Positions 7,376 through 15,789 of a stretch of 28,496 bases of DNA are shown here, one piece after another. A program made the translations under genes and the position numbers. The notes beneath the pieces were generated by a model, which worked only from the letters and a program-made list of their open reading frames with translations, was not told the origin of the DNA and did not search any database. The DNA is from an uncultured Collinsella sp. (GTDB lineage Bacteria > Actinomycetota > Coriobacteriia > Coriobacteriales > Coriobacteriaceae). How positions within the stretch are numbered: the first letter of the stretch is position 1; each line of letters opens with the position of its first letter. The stretch covers positions 1 through 28,496 of the forward strand of contig UROA01000004.1 of assembly GCA_900549355.1 (NCBI GenBank), in the 5' to 3' direction.

Positions 7376-8398
7376 ATGAGCAAAGAGTGTGTCGGGCAGG
7401 CCGAAGGCGCAGGGGCTTCGGTGCCGATGACCGATATATCGAACATTGACGTGCCCGAGGGAACTGACGAGCTCAGCCGCAGCACCCGCCGTGCATGGCG
7501 TGACCGCCTCAACGATGCGTCGTCGCGCAAGATGGCGTTGGGCGTGTTGGCTACGCTCGTGGGTGGCTCGTTTTGGGGCTTCTCGGGCACCAGCGCGAGC
7601 TTCCTGTTCGATACCTACCATGTTGATACGCTGTGGCTCATGAGCGTGCGACAGATTCTTGCCGGCCTGCTCTTTATGGTCGTGGTCGTCGCGCGCGACC
7701 GTGCGCGCCTGGTCAAGCTTTGGACGACGCCGGCCGACCGCAAGCAGCTATTGCTCTTTACCGCCTTTGGCCTGCTGTTCAACCAGTTTTGCTATCTTTC
7801 GGCCGTGCGCCTGACCAACGCCGGAACCGCGACGGTGCTCCAGTGCCTGCAGCTCGTTATCATCATGGGCTACACCTGCGTGATCGATCGCCGCATGCCG
7901 CGTACTCGCGAAGTCATCGGCATTGGCCTGGCTCTGGGTGGAACCTTTTTAATCGCCACCGGCGGCGACCCCACCAGCCTGAATATTTCGCCGCTTGGCC
8001 TGGCAGCAGGTCTTATGTGTGCGGTCAGCGCCGCGTGTATGGCGGTGATTCCCGCTAAGATCCTGCCCGAATACGGCAGCCCCATCGTCACGGGTTCGGC
8101 AATGCTCACGGCGGGCGTGGTCTCGTGCGTCTTCGTGCAGCCCTGGGCGCATATGCCGGCGCTCGACGCTGCCGGCGTCGAGGCGCTCGCGGTGTTCGTG
8201 GTTATCGGCTCGTTTTTTGCTTACATGCTCTATATGCAGGGCGTTAAGGACATCGGCTCGGTACGTGCGAGCCTCATCGGAACTGTGGAGCCGGTTTCGG
8301 CGACCATCACCAGCGCCGTTATGCTGGGGACGGTGTTTTTGCCGACCGACCTTATCGGCTTTGTCATGATCATCGTGATGATGTTCCTTACGGTGTAG
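7376..8398 (+). CDS. EamA/DMT-family membrane transporter
   Basis: A 340-residue drug/metabolite-transporter superfamily permease. A hydrophilic N-terminus of ~50 residues precedes about ten transmembrane helices in two EamA repeats (roughly 55-190 and 200-340). Family features include GGSFWGFSGTSA in helix 1, RLTNAGTATVLQCLQ at the end of the first repeat, and the matching SVRASLIGTVEPVSATI in the second. The substrate cannot be read from sequence; relatives export amino acids, nucleosides or other metabolites. ATG 7376 follows a GGGGGAG site. An internal ATG at 7427 would remove part of the hydrophilic leader. It is a single-gene unit with no obvious terminator, ending about 150 bases before the DUF4012 gene. 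Confidence 0.9.
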   Translation: MSKECVGQAEGAGASVPMTDISNIDVPEGTDELSRSTRRAWRDRLNDASSRKMALGVLATLVGGSFWGFSGTSASFLFDTYHVDTLWLMSVRQILAGLLFMVVVVARDRARLVKLWTTPADRKQLLLFTAFGLLFNQFCYLSAVRLTNAGTATVLQCLQLVIIMGYTCVIDRRMPRTREVIGIGLALGGTFLIATGGDPTSLNISPLGLAAGLMCAVSAACMAVIPAKILPEYGSPIVTGSAMLTAGVVSCVFVQPWAHMPALDAAGVEALAVFVVIGSFFAYMLYMQGVKDIGSVRASLIGTVEPVSATITSAVMLGTVFLPTDLIGFVMIIVMMFLTV

Positions 8399-8487
8399 CT
8401 AGCGCCGCCGCCAAGACAGAAAAGGTGTTGTGCCGCATTTTCGCCAATTGATGTCCGTGTCTGGAGTTTAGCTGTCGATGCTCAAAA

Positions 8488-8496
8488 TGCCATAAA
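8488..8496 (+). promoter_or_regulatory. Possible extended -10 of the DUF4012 gene
   Basis: TGC followed by CATAAA forms an extended -10-like element about 50 bases before the start codon. No good -35 is seen, so this is weak. Confidence 0.25.
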
Positions 8497-8547
8497 CTAG
8501 CAACGTTATGGACTTTTTCATTGCGACTCAATTGCGAGGATTTCTTT

Positions 8548-10919
8548 ATGGCTGGTAATCACTTTAAGGGCAGCGATAGCGGCCGTCCTGCAGTTCCGCC
8601 GCGTCCGAACGGGGCTGGTAAGGCCGGCACGCCGGGCGGCGCTGGACAGGGCGGTTCCGGTAAGCGCGTGTCCCCGGGCGAGACGGCGATGTTTACCGCT
8701 CTGTACGAGCAGTCTCAAAAGGCAAAAAAGACCGGCCGTGCAAAAGGGAATGTCTTTGCGGGCGGTGCAACCTCCGCGTCGCAGCCGAGCGGGGCTCCTT
8801 CGGTGCCTGCGAACAACGCAGGTGCTGCCAACGCCGCGAATGCTGCCGGCAACGTTAATGCCGGCAAGGCCGCCAACAATACTCCTTCTGCCGGTGGCGC
8901 GGGGCTTACGGGTAACCTTGGCACGATTTACACCGGCGCCTCCGAGACTGGCACGTTCGCCCGCCTGGATGATAGCGGTGCCGAGTTTGCGGGCTCGGGT
9001 TCCAAGGAAGATTATTACGATTTTGGCTTGAACTACGGTAGCGACGCTTCGTCGAGTTCGACCTCTGACGGTCTGGTCCGTCATCGCCATCGCAAGGGCG
9101 AGCGCAAAAAGCGTCACACCGGCGCCATTATTGCCGCTGTAGTCGCGGTGCTTCTCGTTGCGCTTGGCGCAAGCGGCTTTATGTTGCTTAACTCGGCAAA
9201 GACCGTAAAGGGCGAAGCGAAGGAGGCTGTCGAGATCGTCGGTGGCCTTAAGGACAAGGTCACGTCGGGCGATTTTTCGACGCTGCCTGACGACGCGAAG
9301 AAGATCGATGAGCTCTGCGACAGCATGAAGGCGGAGACTTCGAGCCCGCTGTGGACGGCGGCTTCGTTTATCCCGGTGTATGGCAGTGACATCAACGCAG
9401 CCCGCACCATGATTGATGCCCTGTCCGATGTCTCGAGCAACGCGCTGGTTCCCATGGCCGACAACCTTTCGCAGGCCACGCCCGGCAAGCTGTTCCAGGA
9501 CGGCATGATTAACGTGTCCGCGCTGCAGGCCGTTGCCGATTCGCTTTCCAGCAGCTCGAAGGTGTTCAAGAGCGCCAACGAGAAGGTCCAGGGCATTGGC
9601 GATACTCATATTTCCCAGGTGACCGAGCTGGTCGATAAGGCCAAGGACGGCTTTGCCACCCTCAACGGCGCGGTTGACGCGGCGGAGAAGGTCGCCCCCG
9701 TCCTTCCCCAGATGCTCGGCGCCAACGGCCAGACGCGCAACTACCTTATGTACGCCATGAACAACGTCGAGATTCGTGCCTGCGGCGGCTTTGGCGGTTC
9801 GCAGGGTCTGATTTCGGTCACCGACGGCCAGATGTCGATTGGCGAGTTTGTTCCCTGCATTGCGCGCAGCAAAGACGAGGCGGTTGAGAGCGTCGACGAA
9901 GAAGATGAGACGCTGTTTGGTGACCACAGCAACCTATACATCTCGGGCAACACCTATTCGCCCGACTGGCCCCGTAATTCGCAGCGTGTCGCCGCGCTGT
10001 GGAAGTCTGAATATGGTCAGGACGTCGATGGCGTCATTGGTATCGATCCGGTATTCCTGCAGTATCTGTTGGGCCTCGTGGGTAATGTTTCACTGCCCGA
10101 CGGTACAGTCGTTGACGGTACTAACGCGGCGAAGGTGCTTATGCATGATGTGTACTGGAACTATCCGGTCGAGGAGTCGGACGGCATCTTTGCATCCGTC
10201 GCCAGCGCTGCCTTTGACAAGATCCTTGGCGGTATCGGCGACGTCGATGTCGCGAACCTTGTCAGCGCCGTTGAGCGCGGTGCCGAAGAGGGCCGCCTGA
10301 TCGCGTGGATGAAAAACGATGACGAGCAGAACGCTATCAAGGAGATGAACATCGACGCCTCACTGCCCGATCCGGATGACCCGAGTGAAGATCCCGTTGC
10401 TGGTGTCTACTTTAACAACCTGAGCTTCTCCAAGCTCGACTGGTATCTGAACGCCGATACGCAGATTGGTCAGGGCGTGAAGAACGGCGACGGCGCTTGC
10501 TCGTATCGCATCACCGTTACCCTGACGAACATCATGACGCAGGAGGAGGCAGGTAAGCTGCCCGACTACGTAGCGGCCAGTGCGCCTGGGACCTCGCGTG
10601 ACGATGAGCGCTTGTATGTATCACTGTTTGCGCCGACAGGCGGCAGCATTACCGATCTAACCGTCGAGGGGACTCAGTTTGGACTGTTCGCTGCCACTTG
10701 GCACGGAGTTCCCTGCTATTCAGGAACCGTTGACCTGCATGCTGGCGAGACGACGACGATCACGTATACGCTGACCACGTCGGCCGAGGCGGGGGACAAG
10801 CCGCTTACCCTGGGTCTTGGCCCCGCTGCGGGGGGGGCCCCCCCGGGGGGGGGGAAAAGCCGCTTACGCTGCGTCAGACTCCTACATGCCAGGCGGCTCG
10901 CGACAGCGCGTCGGCGTAG
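8548..10919 (+). CDS. DUF4012 single-pass membrane protein; reading frame broken near the 3' end by a suspect insertion
   Basis: ATG 8548 has GAGG nine bases upstream. Residues 1-190 are low-complexity Gly/Ala/Asn/Ser-rich cytoplasmic sequence ending in a basic run (RHRHRKGERKKRH). One membrane span covers ~192-214, followed by a large extracellular DUF4012 domain. Typical family sequence is NYLMYAMNNVEIRACGGFGG, and later GVIGIDPVFLQYLLGLVG. DUF4012 proteins are surface proteins of actinobacteria and Firmicutes, often near envelope polysaccharide genes; their function is unknown. At 10798-10856 a 59-base stretch ending in G8-C7-G10 breaks the frame. Removing it joins the frame to KPLTLRQTPTCQAARDSASA and the stop at 10917-10919, giving about 770 residues. 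As written, the frame runs on to 11322 inside glmM, which is not credible. Confidence 0.85.
10798..10856. other. Probable assembly/sequencing artefact (59-bp insertion with G8-C7-G10)
   Basis: The anchor AAGCCGCTTAC occurs at 10798-10808 and again at 10857-10867. Between them lies sequence ending in eight G (10830-10837), seven C (10838-10844) and ten G (10845-10854). The 59-base length shifts the frame by two. Deleting one repeat unit restores a natural DUF4012 C-terminus. No comparable homopolymers occur elsewhere in the window. Confidence 0.8.
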
Positions 10920-10956
10920 GGTTTTTCTGGTAGTGCAGATAATCGAGTACCATTTT

Positions 10957-10990
10957 GGGGCGGACAGGCAATCTGTCCGCCCCTATTTTG
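10957..10990 (+). terminator. Terminator between the DUF4012 gene and glmM
   Basis: A perfect 11-bp stem (10957-10967 with 10973-10983) and 5-nt loop is followed by TATTTTG. The glmM ribosome site AAGGAGAG begins only a few bases later. The hairpin is therefore in the immediate glmM leader and may act as an attenuator if transcription reads through. Confidence 0.85.
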
Positions 10991-11002
10991 TAAGGAGAGC
11001 GC

Positions 11003-12334
11003 ATGAAGTACTTTGGCACCGACGGCTTTCGCGGCGAGGCCAACGTTGGGCTGACGGTAGAGCACGCGTACAAGATCGGCCGCTTTGTGGGCTGGTATTA
11101 CGGCGCCAACCGCGGGGCCAAGGCGCGCGTGATCGTGGGCAAGGACACGCGTCGCTCGAGCTATATGTTCGAGGCGGCGCTGGTGAGCGGCTTGGTCGCG
11201 AGCGGCGCGGACGCCTACATGCTGCACGTGATCCCCACTCCGGGCGTGGCGCATCAGACCGTGGAGGGCTGCTTCGATTGCGGCATCATGATCAGTGCGA
11301 GCCACAACCCGTTTTGCGATAACGGCATTAAGCTCGTCAACAGCGACGGCTTTAAGATGGACGAGGACGTGCTTGAGCTCATCGAGGATTACATCGATGG
11401 CAAGAGCGAGGTGCCGCTGGCAACGGGCAACCACATTGGCGCCACGGTTGACTACATGCAGGGTCGCAACCGCTATATTGCCTCGCTCATTGCCAGCGCG
11501 AACTTTTCGCTACAGGGCGTCAAAATCGGTCTCGACTGCGCCAACGGCTCGGCGTCCTCGGTGGCCAAGCCGGTGTTCGACGCGCTGGGTGCCGACGTGC
11601 GCGTGATTAACGCCGCGCCCGATGGCTTTAACATTAACGTCGATTGCGGCTCCACGCATATGGAGCGCTTACAGCGCCATGTGGTGGAGCAGGGTCTGGA
11701 CGTGGGCTTTGCCTACGACGGCGATGCCGACCGCTGCCTGGCCGTGGACGAGCGCGGCCGCGTGGTCGACGGCGACCAGATCCTGTACGTGTGCGGTGTG
11801 TACCTGAACAAGCACGGTCGCCTCTCGGGCGGTACCGTGGTGCCGACGATCGCCAGCAACTTTGGCCTGATCAAGTCGTTGGAGCTTGCCGGTCTGAGTG
11901 CCGTGACCAGCGGCGTGGGTGACCGTCACGTGTATGCCAAGATGCGCGAGGGCGGCTACAGCCTGGGCGGCGAGCAGACGGGTCATACGATCTTTGGCGA
12001 TATCGAGCGCACGGGCGACGGCATTATGACCTCGCTGCGCGTGATGGAAGTGATTCGTGCCGAGCGCGAGACGCTCTCGCAGCTCACGGCTCCGTGCAAG
12101 CTGCTGCCGCAGGCGCAGGTTGCCGTGCGCGTGGCGGATAAAGACGCCGCGCTGGGCAACATGGGCGTGCAGGCCGCCATCGCCGAGGCCGAGTCATCGC
12201 TGGCGGGCGAGGGCCGCGTACTGGTGCGCAAGAGCGGAACCGAGTCGGTGATTCGCGTTTTGGCCGAAGCCCCCGACCAAGCCGCCGCCGACACCGCCAT
12301 GAAGCGCATCGCCAACGCACTCGAAGCTCTGTAG
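11003..12334 (+). CDS. glmM: Phosphoglucosamine mutase
   Basis: Converts glucosamine-6-phosphate to glucosamine-1-phosphate in the cytoplasm, feeding UDP-GlcNAc and peptidoglycan synthesis. The 443-residue protein shows all four phosphohexomutase signatures. These are the catalytic phosphoserine loop SASHNP (S100), the metal-binding DGDADR (239-244), the substrate loop GEQTGH (323-328) and the C-terminal phosphate loop RKSGTES (409-415). The N-terminal KYFGTDGFRG is typical of GlmM rather than phosphomannomutase. GGAG lies five bases before ATG. Its position after a DUF4012 surface protein suits a cell-envelope role. The stop codon is immediately followed by a 12-bp hairpin. Confidence 0.96.
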   Translation: MKYFGTDGFRGEANVGLTVEHAYKIGRFVGWYYGANRGAKARVIVGKDTRRSSYMFEAALVSGLVASGADAYMLHVIPTPGVAHQTVEGCFDCGIMISASHNPFCDNGIKLVNSDGFKMDEDVLELIEDYIDGKSEVPLATGNHIGATVDYMQGRNRYIASLIASANFSLQGVKIGLDCANGSASSVAKPVFDALGADVRVINAAPDGFNINVDCGSTHMERLQRHVVEQGLDVGFAYDGDADRCLAVDERGRVVDGDQILYVCGVYLNKHGRLSGGTVVPTIASNFGLIKSLELAGLSAVTSGVGDRHVYAKMREGGYSLGGEQTGHTIFGDIERTGDGIMTSLRVMEVIRAERETLSQLTAPCKLLPQAQVAVRVADKDAALGNMGVQAAIAEAESSLAGEGRVLVRKSGTESVIRVLAEAPDQAAADTAMKRIANALEAL

Positions 12335-12361
12335 TTACGCGGTTTTACCAAACCGCGTAAC
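12334..12361 (+). terminator. Perfect 12-bp hairpin at the glmM stop codon
   Basis: Arms 12334-12345 and 12350-12361 are perfectly complementary with loop TACC, and the first base is the last base of the glmM TAG. There is no T-run afterwards, so it may be a stability element or a Rho-assisted end rather than a classic intrinsic terminator. Confidence 0.6.
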
Positions 12362-12406
12362 TGCTCGACGCTGCAAACGGCTCCAAGTGCCGGGTCTCTG
12401 GCTTAG

Positions 12407-12449
12407 GTGGAAAAGGGGGCGCCGCGGATAGATCCTGCGGTGCCCCTTT
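12407..12449 (-). terminator. Terminator of the M32 carboxypeptidase gene
   Basis: Arms 12412-12425 and 12437-12449 pair with one bulge. On the minus strand the stem is followed by TTTTCC. It lies about 25 bases beyond the M32 stop and may also help end glmM transcripts from the other side. Confidence 0.65.
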
Positions 12450-12471
12450 GAGTTAACGTGCTAGTAGGGCT

Positions 12472-14046
12472 TTACAGCTCGTACAGCGTGGTGAACTTGT
12501 CCTGCAGGTAGCTGCAGTAGTAGCGGGCATCGAACGCCATGCCGCACGCGCCCTTGATGAGCTCCGGCGCGTCCTTGGCGCGGCCCCACTGCCAAATGTG
12601 CTCGCCGAGCCAGGCGCGGACGGGTCCCAAATCGCCGCTCGCGCAGGCGCCGGTGAGGTCGACGCCGTCGCGGCACATGGCCGGCACAAACATGGCATCG
12701 TAGGCGCTGCCCAGCGCATACGTGGGGAAGTAGCCAAACGAGCCGCCGCTCCAGTGCGTATCCTGCAGGCAGCCGCGCGTGTCGTCGGGAACGGGAATGC
12801 CCAGGTACTCGTCCATAAAGCGATTCCAAAGCGCGGGGATGTCCTTGGCTGTGGCCTCGCCGGCAAACAGCATGCGCTCAATCTGGTAGCGCACCATAAT
12901 ATGCAGCGGGTAGGTGAGCTCGTCGGCCTCGGTACGGATCAGCGACGGCTGCGCGATGTTCACGGCGCGGTAGAGCGTGTCTTCGTCCACGCTGCCGTAA
13001 ACCTCGGGCGCGTGACGGCGCAGCACCTCGAGCAGCGGTCCCATAAAGGCGCGACTGCGACCCACGGTGTTCTCGAAAAAGCGGCTCTGGCTCTCGTGGA
13101 TGCCCATGGAGGTGCCGCCCTCCAGACAGGTGCGCGCATAGGCGGGGTTCACGCCCAGCTCGTACATGGTGTGACCGGCCTCGTGGATGATGCTGTAGAC
13201 GTTGGAGATGCAGTCATCCTCATAGATGTGCGTCGCGATGCGCGCGTCGCCCACCGAGAAGCCCTCGCTAAACGGATGCTCGGTAAAGGCAAGAGTGGTG
13301 TCGTCCAGGTCCAGGCCGACGAGCTTCATCAGGTCGAAGCTCATGGCACGCTGGGCGGCCTCGGGCACGCGGGCATGCAGAAAGTCGGCAGCGGGCTGCT
13401 GGCCGCGCTCGCCGATGGCGTGCACGAGTGGCACGACCGTGGCCTTGACTTCGTCGCAAAACGCGTCGAAGCTCTTGGCAGAAAGGCCGCGCTCGTACTG
13501 GTCGAGCCAAACATCGTATGGGTCGCGCTTGGGGTCCATGAGCTCGGCCTGATGCTTGAGCTGGCAGACGATCTTGTCCACATAGGGTTCAAAGCTCGCC
13601 CAGTCGTTGGCTGCTTTGGCTTTGTGCCACACGGCATCGGCCTCGCAGGTGAGCCTGGTCCAGGCCTCGGCTTCTTCGGTGGGAATGGCGCTGGCCTCGC
13701 GTTGATCGCGGCCGAGCACACGGATCTCGTCGAGCAGCTGCGGGTCGTCGATCTTGCCGTCGGCGACCGTCTCACGCGCGAGAGAGCGCACGAGCTCAAC
13801 GGACTTTTTGCTGGTCAGGAGCTTGTGATGTTCGCCGGCAAGGGTGCCCATAGCATCGGCGCGCGCTGCGGCGCCGTTGGCGGGGGCAATGGTCGCGCCG
13901 TCAAACTCGGCAATCTTGAGCAGGTACTCGCGGGTCCACAGCTTGCCCTCGAGCTTGCGGAGCTTCTTGATGCCCTTGCCCGCCTTGGCGTTCTTAGAGG
14001 CCTTGGCCACGGCGGCTTTGGCCTTCTTATCGAGTTTCTTTCCCAT
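12472..14046 (-). CDS. M32-family metallocarboxypeptidase (Taq/Pfu type)
   Basis: Cytoplasmic zinc carboxypeptidase that trims C-terminal residues from peptides. The protein is 524 residues, normal for M32. The zinc motif HEAGH is at 288-292, the third ligand is in HESQSR (E318, 30 residues after H288 as in the family), and the later segment TEADELTYPLHIMVRY is diagnostic. Start ATG 14046 has AAGGA upstream on the minus strand; a longer reading is possible but unsupported. The first ~30 residues are unusually Lys/Ala-rich (KKLDKKAKAAVAKASKNAKA) and are not needed for the fold. They could be a nucleic-acid or ribosome-binding tail; this is inference. It is divergent from pheS. Confidence 0.93.
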   Translation of the reverse strand: MGKKLDKKAKAAVAKASKNAKAGKGIKKLRKLEGKLWTREYLLKIAEFDGATIAPANGAAARADAMGTLAGEHHKLLTSKKSVELVRSLARETVADGKIDDPQLLDEIRVLGRDQREASAIPTEEAEAWTRLTCEADAVWHKAKAANDWASFEPYVDKIVCQLKHQAELMDPKRDPYDVWLDQYERGLSAKSFDAFCDEVKATVVPLVHAIGERGQQPAADFLHARVPEAAQRAMSFDLMKLVGLDLDDTTLAFTEHPFSEGFSVGDARIATHIYEDDCISNVYSIIHEAGHTMYELGVNPAYARTCLEGGTSMGIHESQSRFFENTVGRSRAFMGPLLEVLRRHAPEVYGSVDEDTLYRAVNIAQPSLIRTEADELTYPLHIMVRYQIERMLFAGEATAKDIPALWNRFMDEYLGIPVPDDTRGCLQDTHWSGGSFGYFPTYALGSAYDAMFVPAMCRDGVDLTGACASGDLGPVRAWLGEHIWQWGRAKDAPELIKGACGMAFDARYYCSYLQDKFTTLYEL

Positions 14047-14164
14047 ACCATATCCTTGATCTCGCGAGCCGTGCACCACGGGTGGGCGCACGGCCAGTTT
14101 GCACAGCTACCCGACTTGTACCCAGTGCGAACAAAACGGAACGCGGCGATATGCTCGCAGAATG

Positions 14165-14173
14165 TGTTATCCT
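14165..14173 (+). promoter_or_regulatory. Extended -10 promoter element of pheST
   Basis: TG-T-TATCCT forms an extended -10 just upstream of the T-box leader, placing the transcript start near 14180. No clear -35 is seen. Between here and the M32 start I see nothing else. Confidence 0.55.
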
Positions 14174-14180
14174 ATAGCCC

Positions 14181-14464
14181 AATGCGTTGACGGAGAGGGT
14201 TTTGCCCGTCGCGTCGCCGGCAAGAGAGGGAAGGTCATGGGCTGCAAGCCTTCCTGCGGTGGCAAGGGCCAAGCGTTCACTCCCGAGCAGCGACCTCAAC
14301 GGGCACGCGGCCAGCGGCGGCGAAGCCCCAGTAGGGAAGCCGTGAGCCTCGCGACAAGGGGCAAAGAGTGGGCGCGGCGGGCCAGACATCCGCCGGGTCA
14401 AACAAGGTGGTACCGCGGAATTCAACCGTCCTTGGGCAATACACATGCCCGAGGACGGTTTTTT
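14181..14464 (+). promoter_or_regulatory. T-box riboswitch (Phe, UUC specifier) upstream of pheS
   Basis: Stem I is closed by CGTTGA (14185-14190) with TCAACG (14296-14301). Within its 3' side lies a UUC codon at 14276-14278, the Phe specifier, followed by A as expected. The antiterminator T-box AAGGTGGTACCGCGG is at 14404-14418 and is followed by the terminator hairpin. Uncharged tRNA-Phe would pair with the specifier and the T-box to prevent termination and raise pheST expression. Confidence 0.95.
14424..14464 (+). terminator. Regulated terminator of the T-box
   Basis: Arms 14424-14437 and 14447-14460 form a 14-bp stem with one G-U pair, followed by a T-run through 14464. It competes with the antiterminator just upstream. 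Confidence 0.93.
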
Positions 14465-14550
14465 GTTACCGAACCGGGCCGCGTTTTCGCAACGTCAGAC
14501 GGCGGCAGCCGCCTCGGCAAGCGGGGAGCGCGAGAGACGAAAGGGAAGAC

Positions 14551-15627
14551 ATGAGTCTGATTGATGATCTGGTCAAACTCGAGGAAGAGGCCAAGGAGCT
14601 CGTCGCGGGCGCCGATGACGCCGCAAAGCTCGAGGCCGCGCGCGTTGAGCTGCTCGGCCGCAAGGGCCGCATCACTGGCCTGATGCGTATGATGGGCAAG
14701 CTCGCCCCCGAGGATCGTCCCATGATGGGCAAGCGTGCCAACGAGATGCGCCAACTGATCGAGGGCATGCTCGACGAGCGCACCACCGAGATGAAGGCCG
14801 CCGCCCTCAAACACGCTCTCGAGCACGAGGCCGTCGACATTACCCTGCCGGGTATCCGTCCGCAGATCGGTCACCAGCACCTGATCAAGCAGATCATCGA
14901 GGAGGCCGAGGACATCTTCTGCGGCATCGGCTACACCGTCGAGTCCGGCCCCATGGTCGACACCTCCTACTACAACTTCACTGCGCTCAATGCTCCCATG
15001 GATCACCCGAGCCGCTCGGCCCGCGATACCTTCTACGTGGTCGACAACAACCCCGGCAGCGTCGCGCACCCTGAGGCTCACGCCCACGGTGAGTCCGATG
15101 TGCTGCTGCGCACCCAGACCTCGGGCGTGCAGATCCACACCATGGAGTCGCAGAAGCCGCCCATCTACATGATCTGCCCGGGCACCGTCTACCGTCCCGA
15201 CACGGCCGATGCCTGCCACCTGCCTCAGTTCAACCAGATCGAGGGCCTGGTCGTCGACGAAGGTATCACCTTTGGCGATCTTAAGGGCACGCTCGACTAC
15301 TTTGTTAAGTGCATGTTTGGCGAGGACCGCAAGACGCGCTACCGTCCGCACTTCTTCCCCTTCACCGAGCCCAGCTGCGAGGTGGACGTGAGCTGCCACG
15401 TGTGCGGCGGCAAGGGCTGCAACTTCTGCAAGCACAGCGGCTGGATCGAGATCCTGGGTTGCGGCATGGTCGACCCCAACGTCCTGATCAACTGCGGCAT
15501 CGATCCCGAGAAGTACACCGGCTTCGCCTTTGGCATTGGCGCCGAGCGCGTCGCGGCCCTGCGCTACGACCTGCCCGACCTCAGAACTCTCATGACGGGC
15601 GATATGCGCTTCCTGAACCAATTTTAG
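14551..15627 (+). CDS. pheS: Phenylalanine--tRNA ligase alpha subunit
   Basis: Catalytic alpha subunit of the alpha2-beta2 synthetase that charges tRNA-Phe. The protein is 358 residues. The N-terminal coiled coil occupies ~1-90. Class II motif 2 is around GTVYRPDTAD (211-220), with Phe-binding residues in FTEPSCEVDV, and motif 3 is GFAFGIGAERVAALRYDLPD. A Cys-rich knuckle CHVCGGKGCNFC (282-293) is present, as in many bacterial PheS. ATG 14551 follows AAGGGAAG; an earlier in-frame start inside the T-box terminator region is rejected because it would place the leader in the protein. It is regulated by the T-box upstream and probably cotranscribed with pheT, across a 162-base gap holding a long hairpin. 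Confidence 0.97.
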   Translation: MSLIDDLVKLEEEAKELVAGADDAAKLEAARVELLGRKGRITGLMRMMGKLAPEDRPMMGKRANEMRQLIEGMLDERTTEMKAAALKHALEHEAVDITLPGIRPQIGHQHLIKQIIEEAEDIFCGIGYTVESGPMVDTSYYNFTALNAPMDHPSRSARDTFYVVDNNPGSVAHPEAHAHGESDVLLRTQTSGVQIHTMESQKPPIYMICPGTVYRPDTADACHLPQFNQIEGLVVDEGITFGDLKGTLDYFVKCMFGEDRKTRYRPHFFPFTEPSCEVDVSCHVCGGKGCNFCKHSGWIEILGCGMVDPNVLINCGIDPEKYTGFAFGIGAERVAALRYDLPDLRTLMTGDMRFLNQF

Positions 15628-15633
15628 GCTTGC

Positions 15634-15720
15634 CCAGGCACCCCATCTTGGCGTTCAAACCGTCGCTCGCGTACCTTTAGTACGCGTCGCTCCTCTTTCA
15701 CGCCAACCTGGGGCACCTGG
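15634..15720. repeat. Long imperfect inverted repeat between pheS and pheT
   Basis: Nested arms pair outside-in: CCAGGCACCCCA (15634-15645) with 15709-15720 (two mismatches), TTGGCGT (15648-15654) with ACGCCAA (15700-15706), and a central perfect CGCGTAC/GTACGCG (15668-15674 and 15680-15686) around CTTTA. It has no U-tract. Its three-tier plan resembles the element at 28272-28362 after the ATPase. Confidence 0.7.
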
Positions 15721-15789
15721 ACAACCCTAAGGCGAACGTCTTCATTTGATATTCCTCCCTTTGCGGAGATTAAGAACTAGGAGAGCTAC

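Noticed and set aside
8518..9927. Long minus-strand reading frame opposite the DUF4012 gene
   Set aside because: GC-rich antisense shadow; the plus strand carries clear DUF4012 sequence with a ribosome site.
10857..11322. C-terminal extension of the DUF4012 frame into glmM
   Set aside because: It follows a frame-breaking homopolymer insertion and overlaps a complete glmM, so it is not real protein.
12598..14190. 530-residue plus-strand reading frame opposite the M32 gene
   Set aside because: Composition is Gly/Val/His/Leu-rich antisense without family motifs, while the minus strand has HEAGH and HESQSR.
14368..14550. Upstream start for pheS inside the T-box region
   Set aside because: It would translate the riboswitch terminator; ATG 14551 has a good ribosome site and matches the family N-terminus.
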